Assembly (NCBI GenBank): GCA_003150615.1
Contig: QALN01000006.1
Span: 62,001-126,000, forward strand
DNA from: Flavobacteriales bacterium
GTDB taxonomy: Bacteria; Bacteroidota; Bacteroidia; Flavobacteriales; UBA1820
Reading direction: 5' to 3'
Length of the DNA: 64,000 nucleotides
Shown in pieces: positions 17,878-27,070 of the stretch (position 1 is its first letter; each line of letters starts with the position of its first letter). The notes below the pieces were generated by a model. It was not told the DNA's origin, searched no databases, and worked only from the letters and a program-made list of their open reading frames with translations. The position numbers were made by a program, and so were the translations under genes.

Positions 17878-17924
17878 ATGGGATAAAACAGCGTTCATAC
17901 AAATTCAGTCTTAAATAAAATACC

Positions 17925-17946
17925 GGCGGCAGCGGCCGCCTTTTTT
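17925..17946 (+). terminator. GC-rich hairpin with T-run just before carB
   Basis: GGCGGC (17925-17930) and GCCGCC (17935-17940) form a tight stem with loop AGCG, followed by six T residues (17941-17946). The carB ATG is only four bases later. It has the form of an intrinsic terminator at the ribosome-binding position, hence a possible attenuator. Confidence 0.6.
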
Positions 17947-17950
17947 ACAA

Positions 17951-20797
17951 ATGCCAAAAAGAGAAGACATCAAATCAGTGCTGATAATAGGCAGCGGCCC
18001 GATAGTGATAGGCCAGGCTGCCGAGTTCGACTATTCCGGAAGCCAGGCTGCGCGTTCGCTGCGCGAAGAGGGTATAGAAGTGACCCTTATCAACTCGAAC
18101 CCAGCTACCATTATGACCGATCCGGTAACGGCGGACAACGTTTACCTGCTGCCGCTGACCGTGAAATCCATCGAACAGATACTCCAGAAGCACAAGATAG
18201 ACGCTGTATTGCCTACAATGGGCGGACAGACTGCGCTCAACCTGGCTATCGAGGCGCAGGAAAAGGGCATTTGGGAAAAATACGGGGTAGAACTGATAGG
18301 AGTCGATATAGATGCGATAAACATAACAGAGGACCGCGAACAATTCCGTCAGCTGATGGACAAGATAGGCGTAGGTACGGCCCCGTGCCGTATCGCACGT
18401 TCTTACCTCAAGGGCAAGGAGATAGCGCAGGAGTTCGGTTTCCCTCTGTGCATACGTCCGTCGTTCACGCTCGGCGGTTCGGGGGCTTCGCTGGTGTACG
18501 ACAGGGAAAAATTCGAAGACCTGCTGCAAAGGGGGCTCGAGGCTTCGCCGATACACGAGGTGCTGATAGACAAGGCGCTGATGGGCTGGAAAGAGTATGA
18601 ACTGGAGCTTTTGCGCGATAAGAACGACAACGTTATAATCATAACTACGATAGAGAATCTCGACCCGATGGGCATACACACGGGCGATTCGATAACGATA
18701 GCTCCTTCGATGACGCTTTCCGATCGTACATTCCAGAAGATGAGGGATATGGCGATACGGATGATGCGCGCTATCGGAAATTTCGCAGGCGGTTGCAACG
18801 TACAGTTTGCCGTGTCGCCTGATGAAAACGAGGATATCGTGGCCATAGAAATAAATCCGCGTGTATCGCGTTCTTCGTCGCTTGCTTCAAAGGCTTCCGG
18901 TTATCCGATAGCCAAGATAGCGTCTAAACTGGCGATAGGATACACTTTGGACGAACTCCAGAATCAGATAACGAAGACTACATCGGCCCTTTTCGAGCCT
19001 ACGTTGGACTATGTGATAGTGAAAATTCCGCGTTGGAATTTCGATAAGTTCGACGGCGCGGACCGCACGCTTGGACTTCAGATGAAATCCGTGGGTGAGG
19101 TTATGGCCATAGGCCGCTCTTTCCAGGAGGCTATACAGAAAGCTGCCCAGTCGCTCGAAATAAAACGTTCGGGCATAGGGGCCGACGGCAAGGAGATAAA
19201 AGACCAGGAGGTAATACTGGAAAAGCTCAAAAAACCGTCGTGGGATCGTATATGGGCCGTTTCCGACGCCATAAAGATCGGCATTTCCCTGCGCAAGATA
19301 CATGAGATAACCAGGATAGACATGTGGTATCTCAAACAGTTCGAGGAAATGGTGGAAACCGAAAAACTCGTGTCCGGCTATACGATAGGCACCATACCTC
19401 GCAATGTGCTTATGGAGGCTAAAATGAAAGGTTTTGCCGACCGCCAGATAGCCCATTTGCTCGGATGCAAGGAGAGTCAGGTACATGACCGCCGTATGGC
19501 GCTGAACATACATCGCGTATGGAAACTCGTCGATACGTGCGCTGCCGAGTTCGCTGCTCAAACGCCGTATTATTACTCCACATTCGAGAACGATATGGAG
19601 ATAGACGGCAAGCATATATCGGCCAACGAGAGCATACGTACCGACCGTAAGAAGATAATAGTGCTCGGTTCCGGACCCAACCGCATAGGTCAGGGTATAG
19701 AATTCGACTATTGCTGCGTACACGGAGTGCTTGCGGCACGCGAATGCGGTTATGAGACGATAATGATAAACTGCAACCCCGAAACGGTGTCCACGGATTT
19801 CGATACTTCGGACAAACTGTATTTCGAGCCTGTGTTCTGGGAACATATCTACGATATAATTTGCCATGAGAAGCCTGAAGGCGTGATAGTCCAGCTGGGC
19901 GGCCAGACGGCGTTGAAACTGGCTGAAAAACTGGAACGTTTCGGTATAAAGATTATAGGTACGTCATACGATGCTCTCGATCTGGCGGAAGACCGCGGGC
20001 GTTTCTCTGCGCTTCTGAAGGAGGCTAAAATCCCTTTCCCGCAGTACGGGGTGGTGGAGACAGCCGACCAGGCACGCGAGATGGCCAAGGAAATAGGTTT
20101 CCCGATGCTGGTGCGTCCTTCGTACGTGCTTGGCGGACAGGGTATGAAAATCGTGATAAACGAGGAGGAACTTGAAGAACACATCGTAGAGCTGAACAAA
20201 AACATCCCCGGCAACAGGATACTTATAGACCATTATCTGGACGGGGCTATCGAAGCCGAGGCCGATGCGATATGTGACGGCGAAAATGTCTATATAATAG
20301 GCGTTATGGAGCACATAGAGCCATGCGGGATACATTCGGGCGACTCTAACGCCGTACTGCCTCCGTTCAATTTGGGCGAGTTCGTTATGCAGCAGATAGT
20401 GGACCATACCAAGACGATAGCCGTGAAATTACATACGGTAGGTCTTATAAATGTTCAGTTCGCCATAAAGGACGATATAGTGTACATAATCGAAGCTAAC
20501 CCGCGTGCTTCGCGTACCGTTCCTTTCATTGCCAAAGCATACAGGGAACCATATGTCAACTATGCTACAAAGGTGATGCTGGGCGTGAATAAAGTGACGG
20601 ATTTCAAATTCAATCCGCACCGCCACGGATTCGCAATAAAAGAGCCTGTATTCTCCTTTAATAAATTCCCCGGAGTGAATAAGAACCTTGGCCCTGAGAT
20701 GCGTTCTACAGGCGAGGCGATACTTTTTATCGAAGACCTGCACGACGACCAGTTCTATGATATATATTCGCGCCGGACTATGTACCTTAAAAGGTAG
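17951..20797 (+). CDS. carB: Carbamoyl-phosphate synthase large subunit, short form
   Basis: The large subunit makes carbamoyl phosphate from bicarbonate, ammonia (from CarA) and two ATP, for pyrimidine and arginine synthesis. Both ATP-grasp halves are present. The first begins [20 protein letters not shown] with the [12 protein letters not shown] loop; the second begins [20 protein letters not shown] with [12 protein letters not shown]. The protein has 948 residues against about 1070 in E. coli. It stops soon after [14 protein letters not shown], so the C-terminal MGS-like allosteric domain (UMP/ornithine control) is missing. A terminator follows at once, so this is not a frameshift; short CarB forms exist in other Bacteroidota. 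CarA is not in the window. Confidence 0.95.
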   Translation: MPKREDIKSVLIIGSGPIVIGQAAEFDYSGSQAARSLREEGIEVTLINSNPATIMTDPVTADNVYLLPLTVKSIEQILQKHKIDAVLPTMGGQTALNLAIEAQEKGIWEKYGVELIGVDIDAINITEDREQFRQLMDKIGVGTAPCRIARSYLKGKEIAQEFGFPLCIRPSFTLGGSGASLVYDREKFEDLLQRGLEASPIHEVLIDKALMGWKEYELELLRDKNDNVIIITTIENLDPMGIHTGDSITIAPSMTLSDRTFQKMRDMAIRMMRAIGNFAGGCNVQFAVSPDENEDIVAIEINPRVSRSSSLASKASGYPIAKIASKLAIGYTLDELQNQITKTTSALFEPTLDYVIVKIPRWNFDKFDGADRTLGLQMKSVGEVMAIGRSFQEAIQKAAQSLEIKRSGIGADGKEIKDQEVILEKLKKPSWDRIWAVSDAIKIGISLRKIHEITRIDMWYLKQFEEMVETEKLVSGYTIGTIPRNVLMEAKMKGFADRQIAHLLGCKESQVHDRRMALNIHRVWKLVDTCAAEFAAQTPYYYSTFENDMEIDGKHISANESIRTDRKKIIVLGSGPNRIGQGIEFDYCCVHGVLAARECGYETIMINCNPETVSTDFDTSDKLYFEPVFWEHIYDIICHEKPEGVIVQLGGQTALKLAEKLERFGIKIIGTSYDALDLAEDRGRFSALLKEAKIPFPQYGVVETADQAREMAKEIGFPMLVRPSYVLGGQGMKIVINEEELEEHIVELNKNIPGNRILIDHYLDGAIEAEADAICDGENVYIIGVMEHIEPCGIHSGDSNAVLPPFNLGEFVMQQIVDHTKTIAVKLHTVGLINVQFAIKDDIVYIIEANPRASRTVPFIAKAYREPYVNYATKVMLGVNKVTDFKFNPHRHGFAIKEPVFSFNKFPGVNKNLGPEMRSTGEAILFIEDLHDDQFYDIYSRRTMYLKR

Positions 20798-20810
20798 GAT
20801 TCGTCGATCA

Positions 20811-20855
20811 GCGCAATAAAAAAGTCCCGCCTTTGGCGGGACTTTTTTATTGCGC
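20811..20855. terminator. Perfect bidirectional terminator between carB and ftsE
   Basis: A perfect 21-base inverted repeat (20811-20831 and 20835-20855) with loop TTT. Its core is GTCCCGCC/GGCGGGAC flanked by six A and six T residues, so it functions for both converging operons. Confidence 0.92.
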
Positions 20856-20984
20856 AAGTAATTAAGGTCTTACGGTAAGTAATCCGATAGTGGGACTGAT
20901 ACACGATGTTGTTGTTGTTGACGTCGTGTTTTTAATAATTTCCCGCACGGTGGCGGTATGACAAAAAACCGTTTGCCATGATGT

Positions 20985-21686
20985 TCAGCCGGCTGTATTT
21001 TTCCTGTGTACTTCGTGCAATGTTCCGCCTTCTATCTTTACCGTCCGGGAAGGGAATTTCAATATCATGGCATAGTCATGTGTGGCCATTATCACTGCTG
21101 TGCCGTTCTCACGGTTTATATCAAGCAACAGGCGCAGTATCTCGGCCGAGGTGTTGGGGTCGAGGTTGCCGGTTGGTTCGTCGGCTATGATTATTTCAGG
21201 GCTGTTCAGAAGTGCGCGGGCTATGGCAACACGTTGCTGTTCGCCTCCGGATAGCTGATACGTGTATTTGTCCTGGTATCCTTCCATCCCTACACTTTTA
21301 AGGACTTCGAGTATGCGCTCCTTCATTTTGGAATCGTCTTTCCATCCGGTGGCCTTGAGGACGAAATGCAGGTTTTGGTAAACATTGCGGTCCGAAAGGA
21401 GCTGGAAGTCCTGGAACACGATGCCAAGGCGGCGGCGCAGATATGGTATGTCGTCTTCGTCCAGTTCACGCAAATTGAATCCGGCTACGTAGCCTTCGCC
21501 GGTACGCAACGGCAGATCGCCGTACAGCACCCTTAGGAGGGTCGATTTTCCGGAACCTGTTTTCCCTATCAGGTATACGAATTCGCCCCGGTCTATTTTT
21601 AGTTTTACATCGTCGAGTATCACTTCGCGCCGTTGTCCTACCCCCGGAGCGTCTATTGAAACTATCGTGGTGTTATCGTCTGCCAT
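20985..21686 (-). CDS. ftsE: Cell-division ABC transporter ATPase FtsE
   Basis: A 233-residue ABC ATPase that with FtsX controls peptidoglycan hydrolases at the septum. Walker A GKTGSGKST at residues 41-49, Q-loop VFQDFQLL, signature LSGGEQQ at 145-151, and Walker B IIIADEP with Glu170. The sequence GDLPLRTGEGYVAGFNLREL fits FtsE rather than LolD. FtsX is not adjacent, which is common in this phylum. It is the last gene of the minus-strand envelope run, 21 bases after the serine hydrolase gene. Confidence 0.88.
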   Translation of the reverse strand: MADDNTTIVSIDAPGVGQRREVILDDVKLKIDRGEFVYLIGKTGSGKSTLLRVLYGDLPLRTGEGYVAGFNLRELDEDDIPYLRRRLGIVFQDFQLLSDRNVYQNLHFVLKATGWKDDSKMKERILEVLKSVGMEGYQDKYTYQLSGGEQQRVAIARALLNSPEIIIADEPTGNLDPNTSAEILRLLLDINRENGTAVIMATHDYAMILKFPSRTVKIEGGTLHEVHRKNTAG

Positions 21687-21707
21687 TTTTTAGTATTTCA
21701 GATTCAT

Positions 21708-23480
21708 TTATTCCTTTGCCCCGTCAGTGATAGCGCTGTAACATGCGGCCTGTATCCGCGAACGGAAATTCCCACGAGACAGTATATTGTTGTTCATAGA
21801 GTCGAAAGTGCGGTTGGACAGGAAAATGTACACCATGTCGGCCTGCGGGTCTATCCATACCGCAGTGCCGGTAAAACCTGTGTGTCCGAATGTCTTGGGA
21901 CCCATTATTTTGTTGGAAAATGACGGCCTGTCGAATCCGAGGCCGCGGTAGTTGCCTTGGTCGCAGTAATAACACGAAGAGAACAGGTCTATGGTTTCGG
22001 GGCGCAGATAGCGGCGTCCGCCGTACGAGCCGCCGTTGAGGTACATCTGTGACATTTTCGCCATGTCGTCCGCCGTTGAGAAAAGCCCGGCATGTCCTGA
22101 TACCCCGTTCAGAAATGCTGCCGCCATGTCATGTACATAACCCCTGACCACGGTGTGACGCCAGTATTTTTCGTTTTCGGAAGGCACTATTTCGCTTTGC
22201 GGAAAACGCTCAAGAGGATTGTATCCCGAACGCCATGCACCTATCGGGCGGTAGAGCTCGCTCTGTACAAGGCTGTCGAGAGGTTGTCCGTAGAACTGTT
22301 CGGCCATCTGGCGGAAGATGAAAAATGCGAAATCCGAATAGACGTATTTTTTGTCGTCCGTTACGGGGGATTCTATCATTTGGCGGTCTATCGTATCCAC
22401 GATGCTTCCTATGGCATACATGCCGTCCACTACTTTCTGGGTGAAGATGCTGTCGGGGACGGTGCGGTAATACTGCGGCAGTGGGCGGGTAGTGCTGTCG
22501 ATAGTCTGGAGGTAATACGGTATCCATGCCTTTAGCCCTGCCCGGTGTGTCAGTATGTCGCTCAGGAGCATGTTTTCTTTGTTCGTGCCCTTGAATTTAG
22601 GCATTACGTCGCCCAGACGGTCGTCGAGTTTTATCTTGCCTTCTTCGTACAGTTTCATAACGAAAGGCAGGGTAGCCATGACCTTTGTCACCGAAGCCAT
22701 GTCGTATATCATATCGCCATCCACACGGGCGGAACCGTCCATGCTGCCCATCGTAGTACCGTACCAACGGTCGTACACCACACGTCCGTGTCTTGCTACG
22801 AGTACGTGTACTCCGGGGGCGGCTCCCGACTCGACCGTTTCACGCATGATGGCGTCTATTTTCGAAAGGCTGTCGGAGGACATCCCGGCTTGTTCGGGGT
22901 AACCGTAACCGAGTCTTATAGCGGGTGAATTTTTATCGGACAGGCCACCGAATATGGCTTCTGCCGCCGCTATTTGGGAAAAGAACGCCGTGTTTTCGGA
23001 GCTGACGATATTTTCGGTTATATGGCTGAAAGTCTTACGCGCTTTGCGTTCTTTGGCCCCGAATACGGCCATTATGATTTTGCATTGAGGCAACGATATC
23101 CCGCGTAATGACGCTGAAGCGTCTTTGGTATCGCGTACTCCGATTATAAGTACATCCTTATGATTTATCCTGCCCAGTTCGGCTTTTGATACGGGTGTTA
23201 TCCCGGCATATTTGCGGATGTATTTTTCGAACGACGGCAATACTCCCGATGCGGCGCGCATATAATAAATTTTTCCGGCAGTAAGGTCTTCGAGCGGTAT
23301 ATCCGGTCCGTTTACGGACAGCGTATTTTCGGCCAAAGTCATTACTTTTGCGGAATCCTGTCCCGATATTTCGTGTTTCAGGACTCTGTCGTATTCTTTC
23401 TGCGGGTTGCCTGCCGCGGCGCACAAAGGCATGGCCAGAGTTATGGCCAGAGCGTATTTGAAAATCCGTTTCATCTTCAC
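21708..23480 (-). CDS. Secreted serine hydrolase (beta-lactamase fold) with GH3-C-like N-terminal region
   Basis: A 590-residue exported protein with signal MKMKRIFKYALAITLAMPLCAAA. Residues about 210-580 form a class C beta-lactamase/penicillin-binding fold: nucleophile motif SVTK in DMASVTKVMA, tyrosine motif YSDFAFF, and HTGFTGTAVW as the KTG-like triad. The first 200 residues lack a GH3 barrel. They align by eye with the GH3 C-terminal part of the large fusion at 61772-64000 (IIMAVFGAKE against VLAVFGMPY; AAAEAIFGG against QAVAGAF). It looks like a paralogue that lost its glycosidase barrel. Role: probable muropeptide or peptidoglycan hydrolysis (inference). Confidence 0.85.
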   Translation of the reverse strand: MKMKRIFKYALAITLAMPLCAAAGNPQKEYDRVLKHEISGQDSAKVMTLAENTLSVNGPDIPLEDLTAGKIYYMRAASGVLPSFEKYIRKYAGITPVSKAELGRINHKDVLIIGVRDTKDASASLRGISLPQCKIIMAVFGAKERKARKTFSHITENIVSSENTAFFSQIAAAEAIFGGLSDKNSPAIRLGYGYPEQAGMSSDSLSKIDAIMRETVESGAAPGVHVLVARHGRVVYDRWYGTTMGSMDGSARVDGDMIYDMASVTKVMATLPFVMKLYEEGKIKLDDRLGDVMPKFKGTNKENMLLSDILTHRAGLKAWIPYYLQTIDSTTRPLPQYYRTVPDSIFTQKVVDGMYAIGSIVDTIDRQMIESPVTDDKKYVYSDFAFFIFRQMAEQFYGQPLDSLVQSELYRPIGAWRSGYNPLERFPQSEIVPSENEKYWRHTVVRGYVHDMAAAFLNGVSGHAGLFSTADDMAKMSQMYLNGGSYGGRRYLRPETIDLFSSCYYCDQGNYRGLGFDRPSFSNKIMGPKTFGHTGFTGTAVWIDPQADMVYIFLSNRTFDSMNNNILSRGNFRSRIQAACYSAITDGAKE

Positions 23481-23503
23481 GGTCGTGTGTTGTGTCGGTA
23501 TGT

Positions 23504-23941
23504 TTATGGTTGCAGCCCCTGTTCGGAAAGGGCGTCTTTGATGTCTACTTTTACCCCGTATTTAAATGCTATCACGAATGCCGTGGGGTATCCTTTGGCA
23601 TGTACCGATTTCATAAGTTCCTTTGCGCTTTTGTAATCCGTTCCAGGGCCTGTGTAGTATTTTACATAGCGGTCTTCCCGGTATGATTTGAGGTCAGTGA
23701 AGTCTCTGAGCGCCTTTTCACCGGTGCCTTCTATCGGTTTTACGGCCGAGAGCACCTGTACGTAGTAGAGTATCCCGTCGGCAGTCTGGGGCGCAGCCGC
23801 GGATGCCTTGGGTTCTTTTTTGGAAAAGGCTTCTTCGAGGTTGGCTTTGAGGCGTTGTTTTTCGGCGTTTTGGCTGTAAACCGAGGTTATGGGCAACAGG
23901 GCCGATAGTAGTAATAGCAGTGTGAGATTGGAGTTTTTCAT
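23504..23941 (-). CDS. Secreted SPOR-like domain protein
   Basis: A 145-residue exported protein; start chosen at 23941 (MKNSNLTLLLLLSALLPITS), since the upstream extension precedes a clean signal peptide. The C-terminal ~85 residues (LYYVQVLSAVKP to AFVIAFKYGVKVDIKDAL) closely follow the C-terminal domain of the amidase at 27071-28282 (YYCVQLISSPKT to AFIVAFRDGKKID). This is a SPOR-like fold that binds denuded glycan strands. No catalytic domain. It lies 23 bases before the serine hydrolase and is probably cotranscribed with the envelope genes. Confidence 0.78.
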   Translation of the reverse strand: MKNSNLTLLLLLSALLPITSVYSQNAEKQRLKANLEEAFSKKEPKASAAAPQTADGILYYVQVLSAVKPIEGTGEKALRDFTDLKSYREDRYVKYYTGPGTDYKSAKELMKSVHAKGYPTAFVIAFKYGVKVDIKDALSEQGLQP

Positions 23942-24035
23942 AAGCTGTCGGATTTTAATGCCGTAGCATGACTTATACGGCAAATATAAGCCATAACCGG
24001 TTTACTTTACGACAAAGTGGAAGAAAAAATGCCGG

Positions 24036-24794
24036 TTACTCCGGCTGAATGAGTCTGCAGATATCCGTAACGGCGGTTTGCGACATAGTTGTGCCGCCGG
24101 ATGACGATAACATAGACCGGCATACGGGGCATGATGTAATTATTGTTTCAGCACCGGCGGCCGTCAGTTCGCAAAGACGCATGTAGGCTACTTTTTGCGG
24201 TATATCTGTGGATGAGAGATAAGATCCTCCGCCGCAGCACATGGAATTTTTCCCGTCGTGTTTCACAGGGAGCAGTTCCCCGCCGAGAAGGCGTATGATT
24301 TCCCTCGGTGCGTCGGTGATGCCCGCGCGTGACAAACGGCAAGGGTCGTGGTACGTTACTTTTTTCCCGCTCAGTACGGGCCGGGGTTTTATCCGTCCAT
24401 CCTCTATCAGTTTAAGCAGGAACTGCGAGTGATGCCACACATGATAATGCCCTCCAAAAGCTGGGTAGTAGTTCTTAAAAGCGGTGTAGCTGTGCGGGCA
24501 TGGAGTTATTATTTTAGATATGCCGTATTTGCCTATCGTGGCTATATTCCGCCTGGCGCATATTTCAAACGAGTATTCGTCGCCGCTGTACCGTATTTCA
24601 TCCGCAGTGTCCGATTCTTCCTCTCCGAGGGTTGCAAAACTGACGCCGGCATGTGCGAGCAGCGATGCAAAATACGTGGCGTCGGTTCTGGAGTTTCTGT
24701 CGAAACGCCCCATAGAGCCGAACCAAAGAAGGTATTCGGTTGTTTTGCCTTCCGATGCAAGGCGGCTCAGCAGCGGTATTGCGTTTTTATCCAT
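24036..24794 (-). CDS. CCG-domain (Fe-S)-binding protein, first cluster site degenerate
   Basis: A 252-residue cytoplasmic protein like the HdrB/GlpC/LutA cysteine-rich subunits that carry two CCG sites (C...CC...CxxC). The second site is complete: Cys152 (YHDPCRLSR), Cys186-187 (MCCGGG) and CPVC at 222-225. The first is broken: the expected Cys of the W-x-G-C motif is Ser27 (LLWFGSMGRF), the next is Asp62 (EESDTAD), and the CPHC pair reads Cys99-Pro-His-Ser102. It follows the membrane Fe-S protein by 19 bases and should form a two-subunit HdrDE-like complex with it. Electron donor and acceptor are unknown. Confidence 0.88.
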   Translation of the reverse strand: MDKNAIPLLSRLASEGKTTEYLLWFGSMGRFDRNSRTDATYFASLLAHAGVSFATLGEEESDTADEIRYSGDEYSFEICARRNIATIGKYGISKIITPCPHSYTAFKNYYPAFGGHYHVWHHSQFLLKLIEDGRIKPRPVLSGKKVTYHDPCRLSRAGITDAPREIIRLLGGELLPVKHDGKNSMCCGGGSYLSSTDIPQKVAYMRLCELTAAGAETIITSCPVCRSMLSSSGGTTMSQTAVTDICRLIQPE

Positions 24795-24813
24795 GGTTAC
24801 ATTTTGTCACATG

Positions 24814-25935
24814 TTATGTTTCTTCTCCTGTAAAGCCCCATGGGTTGCCGGACGAGACGGTTGCCTGTCCGGCCCGGACATATTCTGCCGGGGCTGAACC
24901 TTCTTCGAGTGTGGCGTAGCGGCGTATTTCGAGTAGTACGGCCAACGGGTCTATTCCTATGGGACAGGCTTGGGCGCATGCTCCGCACGATATGCACGAA
25001 AAGGCTTCGGTGTGTGTTACGTAGTGGGGATACAGGTGTTTCGCACATTTTCCGTCCATTGAGGCTATACGTACCGATGCCATTATATTGCGGGGGGATA
25101 GTTGCTGTCCGGGCAGCATATTTACGGGGCATGCCTGGTCGCACCGTCCGCATTCCGTGCAGGCGAGCGATGCGGCTATGCAGGTGCCGGGCAGGTCGGA
25201 ACAGTCGCGCGCGCCCATGATCATGTCCTGTGCCGTTGTTTCTGTTGTTCGGCCCTTCATAGTGTCTATGGCGGCGGTAACGGCAGGTACTCCCGGCGGA
25301 GAAAAGGCTTTTTCCCCGGCGGACATTATCATGTATGGCAGTGCGGAGAATATGTGCAGGTGCTTGGAAAATGTGATATACAGTAGAAAGAAGGCCATGA
25401 GGGTGTAATGGGCAAGGCCCCAGTATCCGCGTGAGAAATGGTATGTCAGGAATGTCCCTGCGGATAGTATTTCCAGTATCAGGATAGTATAGGCATCGCA
25501 TTTCTGTTTCCCGGAGAGGGCGTTGAACCTGCTGACTCTGCCCGATAGCCTGCGCAGGATAAAGATAGCGGCGGCCGGTATTGCGGCGGCGGCGAGTGCG
25601 GCATTGGCATTAGCCAATGCCGCACTTAAGCCGCCGCCGTGTATTGCCGGTATGACTTGGGCGGTAAGTGTCAGGATAAAATCAGCCGCCATCAGGATAA
25701 ACGATAGTACGAGGACGGAATGCAGTACGGCTGGTGTCGTTTTATCAAAAAATGTGCCTGTGGACGATGGTATTCCGCGGATAAGGAAAAGTTTTATCCT
25801 ATGAAATTTTTTCCCGGCGGGCAAGACGTTCCGTCCGCAGGTTACCGTGCGGTAAAGTCTTACGGCCCGTACTGCTGACATACATACGGCCAGCAGAGCC
25901 GCGCCGATAACCGAATATGCGATTGTTCCGTCCAT
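24814..25935 (-). CDS. Membrane protein with two [4Fe-4S] motifs (HdrE/NarI-like plus ferredoxin domain)
   Basis: A 373-residue integral membrane protein. About five helices occupy the first 215 residues, with histidines at helix ends (TPAVLHSVLVL, TFSKHLHIF) that could ligate haem as in NarI/HdrE. The C-terminal cytosolic part has two ferredoxin motifs, CTECGRCDQACPVN and CISCGACAQACPIG. With the CCG protein downstream it forms a quinone-linked HdrDE-like module. An alanine-rich segment (residues about 105-122) lies in one loop or helix. This pair next to MCE and amidase genes is a recurrent Bacteroidota arrangement as I recall it. Confidence 0.87.
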   Translation of the reverse strand: MDGTIAYSVIGAALLAVCMSAVRAVRLYRTVTCGRNVLPAGKKFHRIKLFLIRGIPSSTGTFFDKTTPAVLHSVLVLSFILMAADFILTLTAQVIPAIHGGGLSAALANANAALAAAAIPAAAIFILRRLSGRVSRFNALSGKQKCDAYTILILEILSAGTFLTYHFSRGYWGLAHYTLMAFFLLYITFSKHLHIFSALPYMIMSAGEKAFSPPGVPAVTAAIDTMKGRTTETTAQDMIMGARDCSDLPGTCIAASLACTECGRCDQACPVNMLPGQQLSPRNIMASVRIASMDGKCAKHLYPHYVTHTEAFSCISCGACAQACPIGIDPLAVLLEIRRYATLEEGSAPAEYVRAGQATVSSGNPWGFTGEET

Positions 25936-26006
25936 TGTTGTTGCCCCGGCAGGGTGTTTTTACGGCGCGTCTGTGTCGGTGCATTGGAAAAACGGCGGTG
26001 TGGATA

Positions 26007-26990
26007 TCAGCGCGCTTTTTCCCTAAGGCGTTGTGCCGCGATGGAGTCCTTTACTATTTGTTTTTGTGTTTTTTCGCGCTTGCCGAATACGGTGACGTTT
26101 ACATATCGTTTAGGGTTGGCTTTGATATCGGCCAGCAACGCGTTGAGCGACGATGATGCTGTCACCAGGTTGTCGTACATATTTTCGTCGGCCAACAGTT
26201 TGCCTATCGAGCCTTCCCCGGCGTTTATCCGGCTTGTTATGTCTTTGAAGTCGCTCAGTGCGAGGTTGAGGTTGGTTATGCTCTGCGATATTTCCTGAGC
26301 GGAGAGCGAGTCGAGTATGGTGTTTATCTTTTCAGTGCCGCTTGCCATGTTGCTTGCTATGGCTGAGAGGTTTTCGCGGTTTTCGCGCAGCATCATATCA
26401 AGGTTTTCGGATATGCTGGATGCATTTTCGAGCGTAGCGGACAGGTCGGCCAGCGATTTTTCGACGTTGGCCCTGTTTTTGTCGTTCAATACCTGGTTAA
26501 GGCCGGTCAGGACGGTATCGAGCGTTGCGAGTGTTTCGACAAGTTGGTGTTTTATCGGGCCTATGGTGTTTTTGATTACGTCGGACAGCCCTCCGCTCTG
26601 CAATCCTTTCAATGTATCGCCGTTTTCTGCCAGCATGCCGCCTGGCATCAGGATGACATTCATTTCGGCATCGGACATCAGGCTTTCGCCGGCTGCTATT
26701 TCTGCTATCGAGTTTTTGGTGAAACGGTATTCTTTTTTCACCTCGAAGCGTACTATGATGCGTCCGAGACTTTCCTGCGAGAATTTGATGTCCGACACAA
26801 GCCCCACCGTTACGCCGTTTATCTTGACAGGGCGGCCCGATTGCAGTCCTCCGGAAGACGGGTAGACAGCATAGTAATGGTAGTTGGGGCTGAACAGGTT
26901 GCGCCCTTTTATGAAATTATACCCCCAGATGAATGCCACGAGTATGGCGAAACTGATAAGCCCTATTTTAAATTCTCTTTTGAGTTTCAA
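26007..26990 (-). CDS. MlaD/MCE family protein
   Basis: A 327-residue protein with one N-terminal membrane anchor (KIGLISFAILVAFIWGYNFI) and an MCE domain (YYAVYPSSGGLQSGRPVKINGVTVG). The domain forms hexameric rings for lipid transfer between inner and outer membranes. The C-terminal half is a helical coiled coil (DLSATLENASSISENLDMML), as in MlaD/Mam relatives. Partner permease and ATPase (MlaE/F) are not adjacent. It lies between the amidase (80 bases) and the Fe-S genes (71 bases). Confidence 0.92.
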   Translation of the reverse strand: MKLKREFKIGLISFAILVAFIWGYNFIKGRNLFSPNYHYYAVYPSSGGLQSGRPVKINGVTVGLVSDIKFSQESLGRIIVRFEVKKEYRFTKNSIAEIAAGESLMSDAEMNVILMPGGMLAENGDTLKGLQSGGLSDVIKNTIGPIKHQLVETLATLDTVLTGLNQVLNDKNRANVEKSLADLSATLENASSISENLDMMLRENRENLSAIASNMASGTEKINTILDSLSAQEISQSITNLNLALSDFKDITSRINAGEGSIGKLLADENMYDNLVTASSSLNALLADIKANPKRYVNVTVFGKREKTQKQIVKDSIAAQRLREKAR

Positions 26991-27070
26991 AACGTATCGT
27001 ATGTTTTGTTGTGAATATATTCTTTGTATCTATCCGGCAAAGGTAGGGAAAAAGAGCCGAATATCGGAGT

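Noticed and set aside
17951..20900. Frameshift explaining the short carB
   Set aside because: Directly after the stop comes a perfect bidirectional terminator; no residual coding for the MGS domain is present in any frame before ftsE.
25575..25625. GC-rich repeats in the membrane Fe-S gene as a mobile or regulatory repeat
   Set aside because: They encode an Ala-rich segment (ANANAALAAAAIPAAA) and are explained by the protein sequence.
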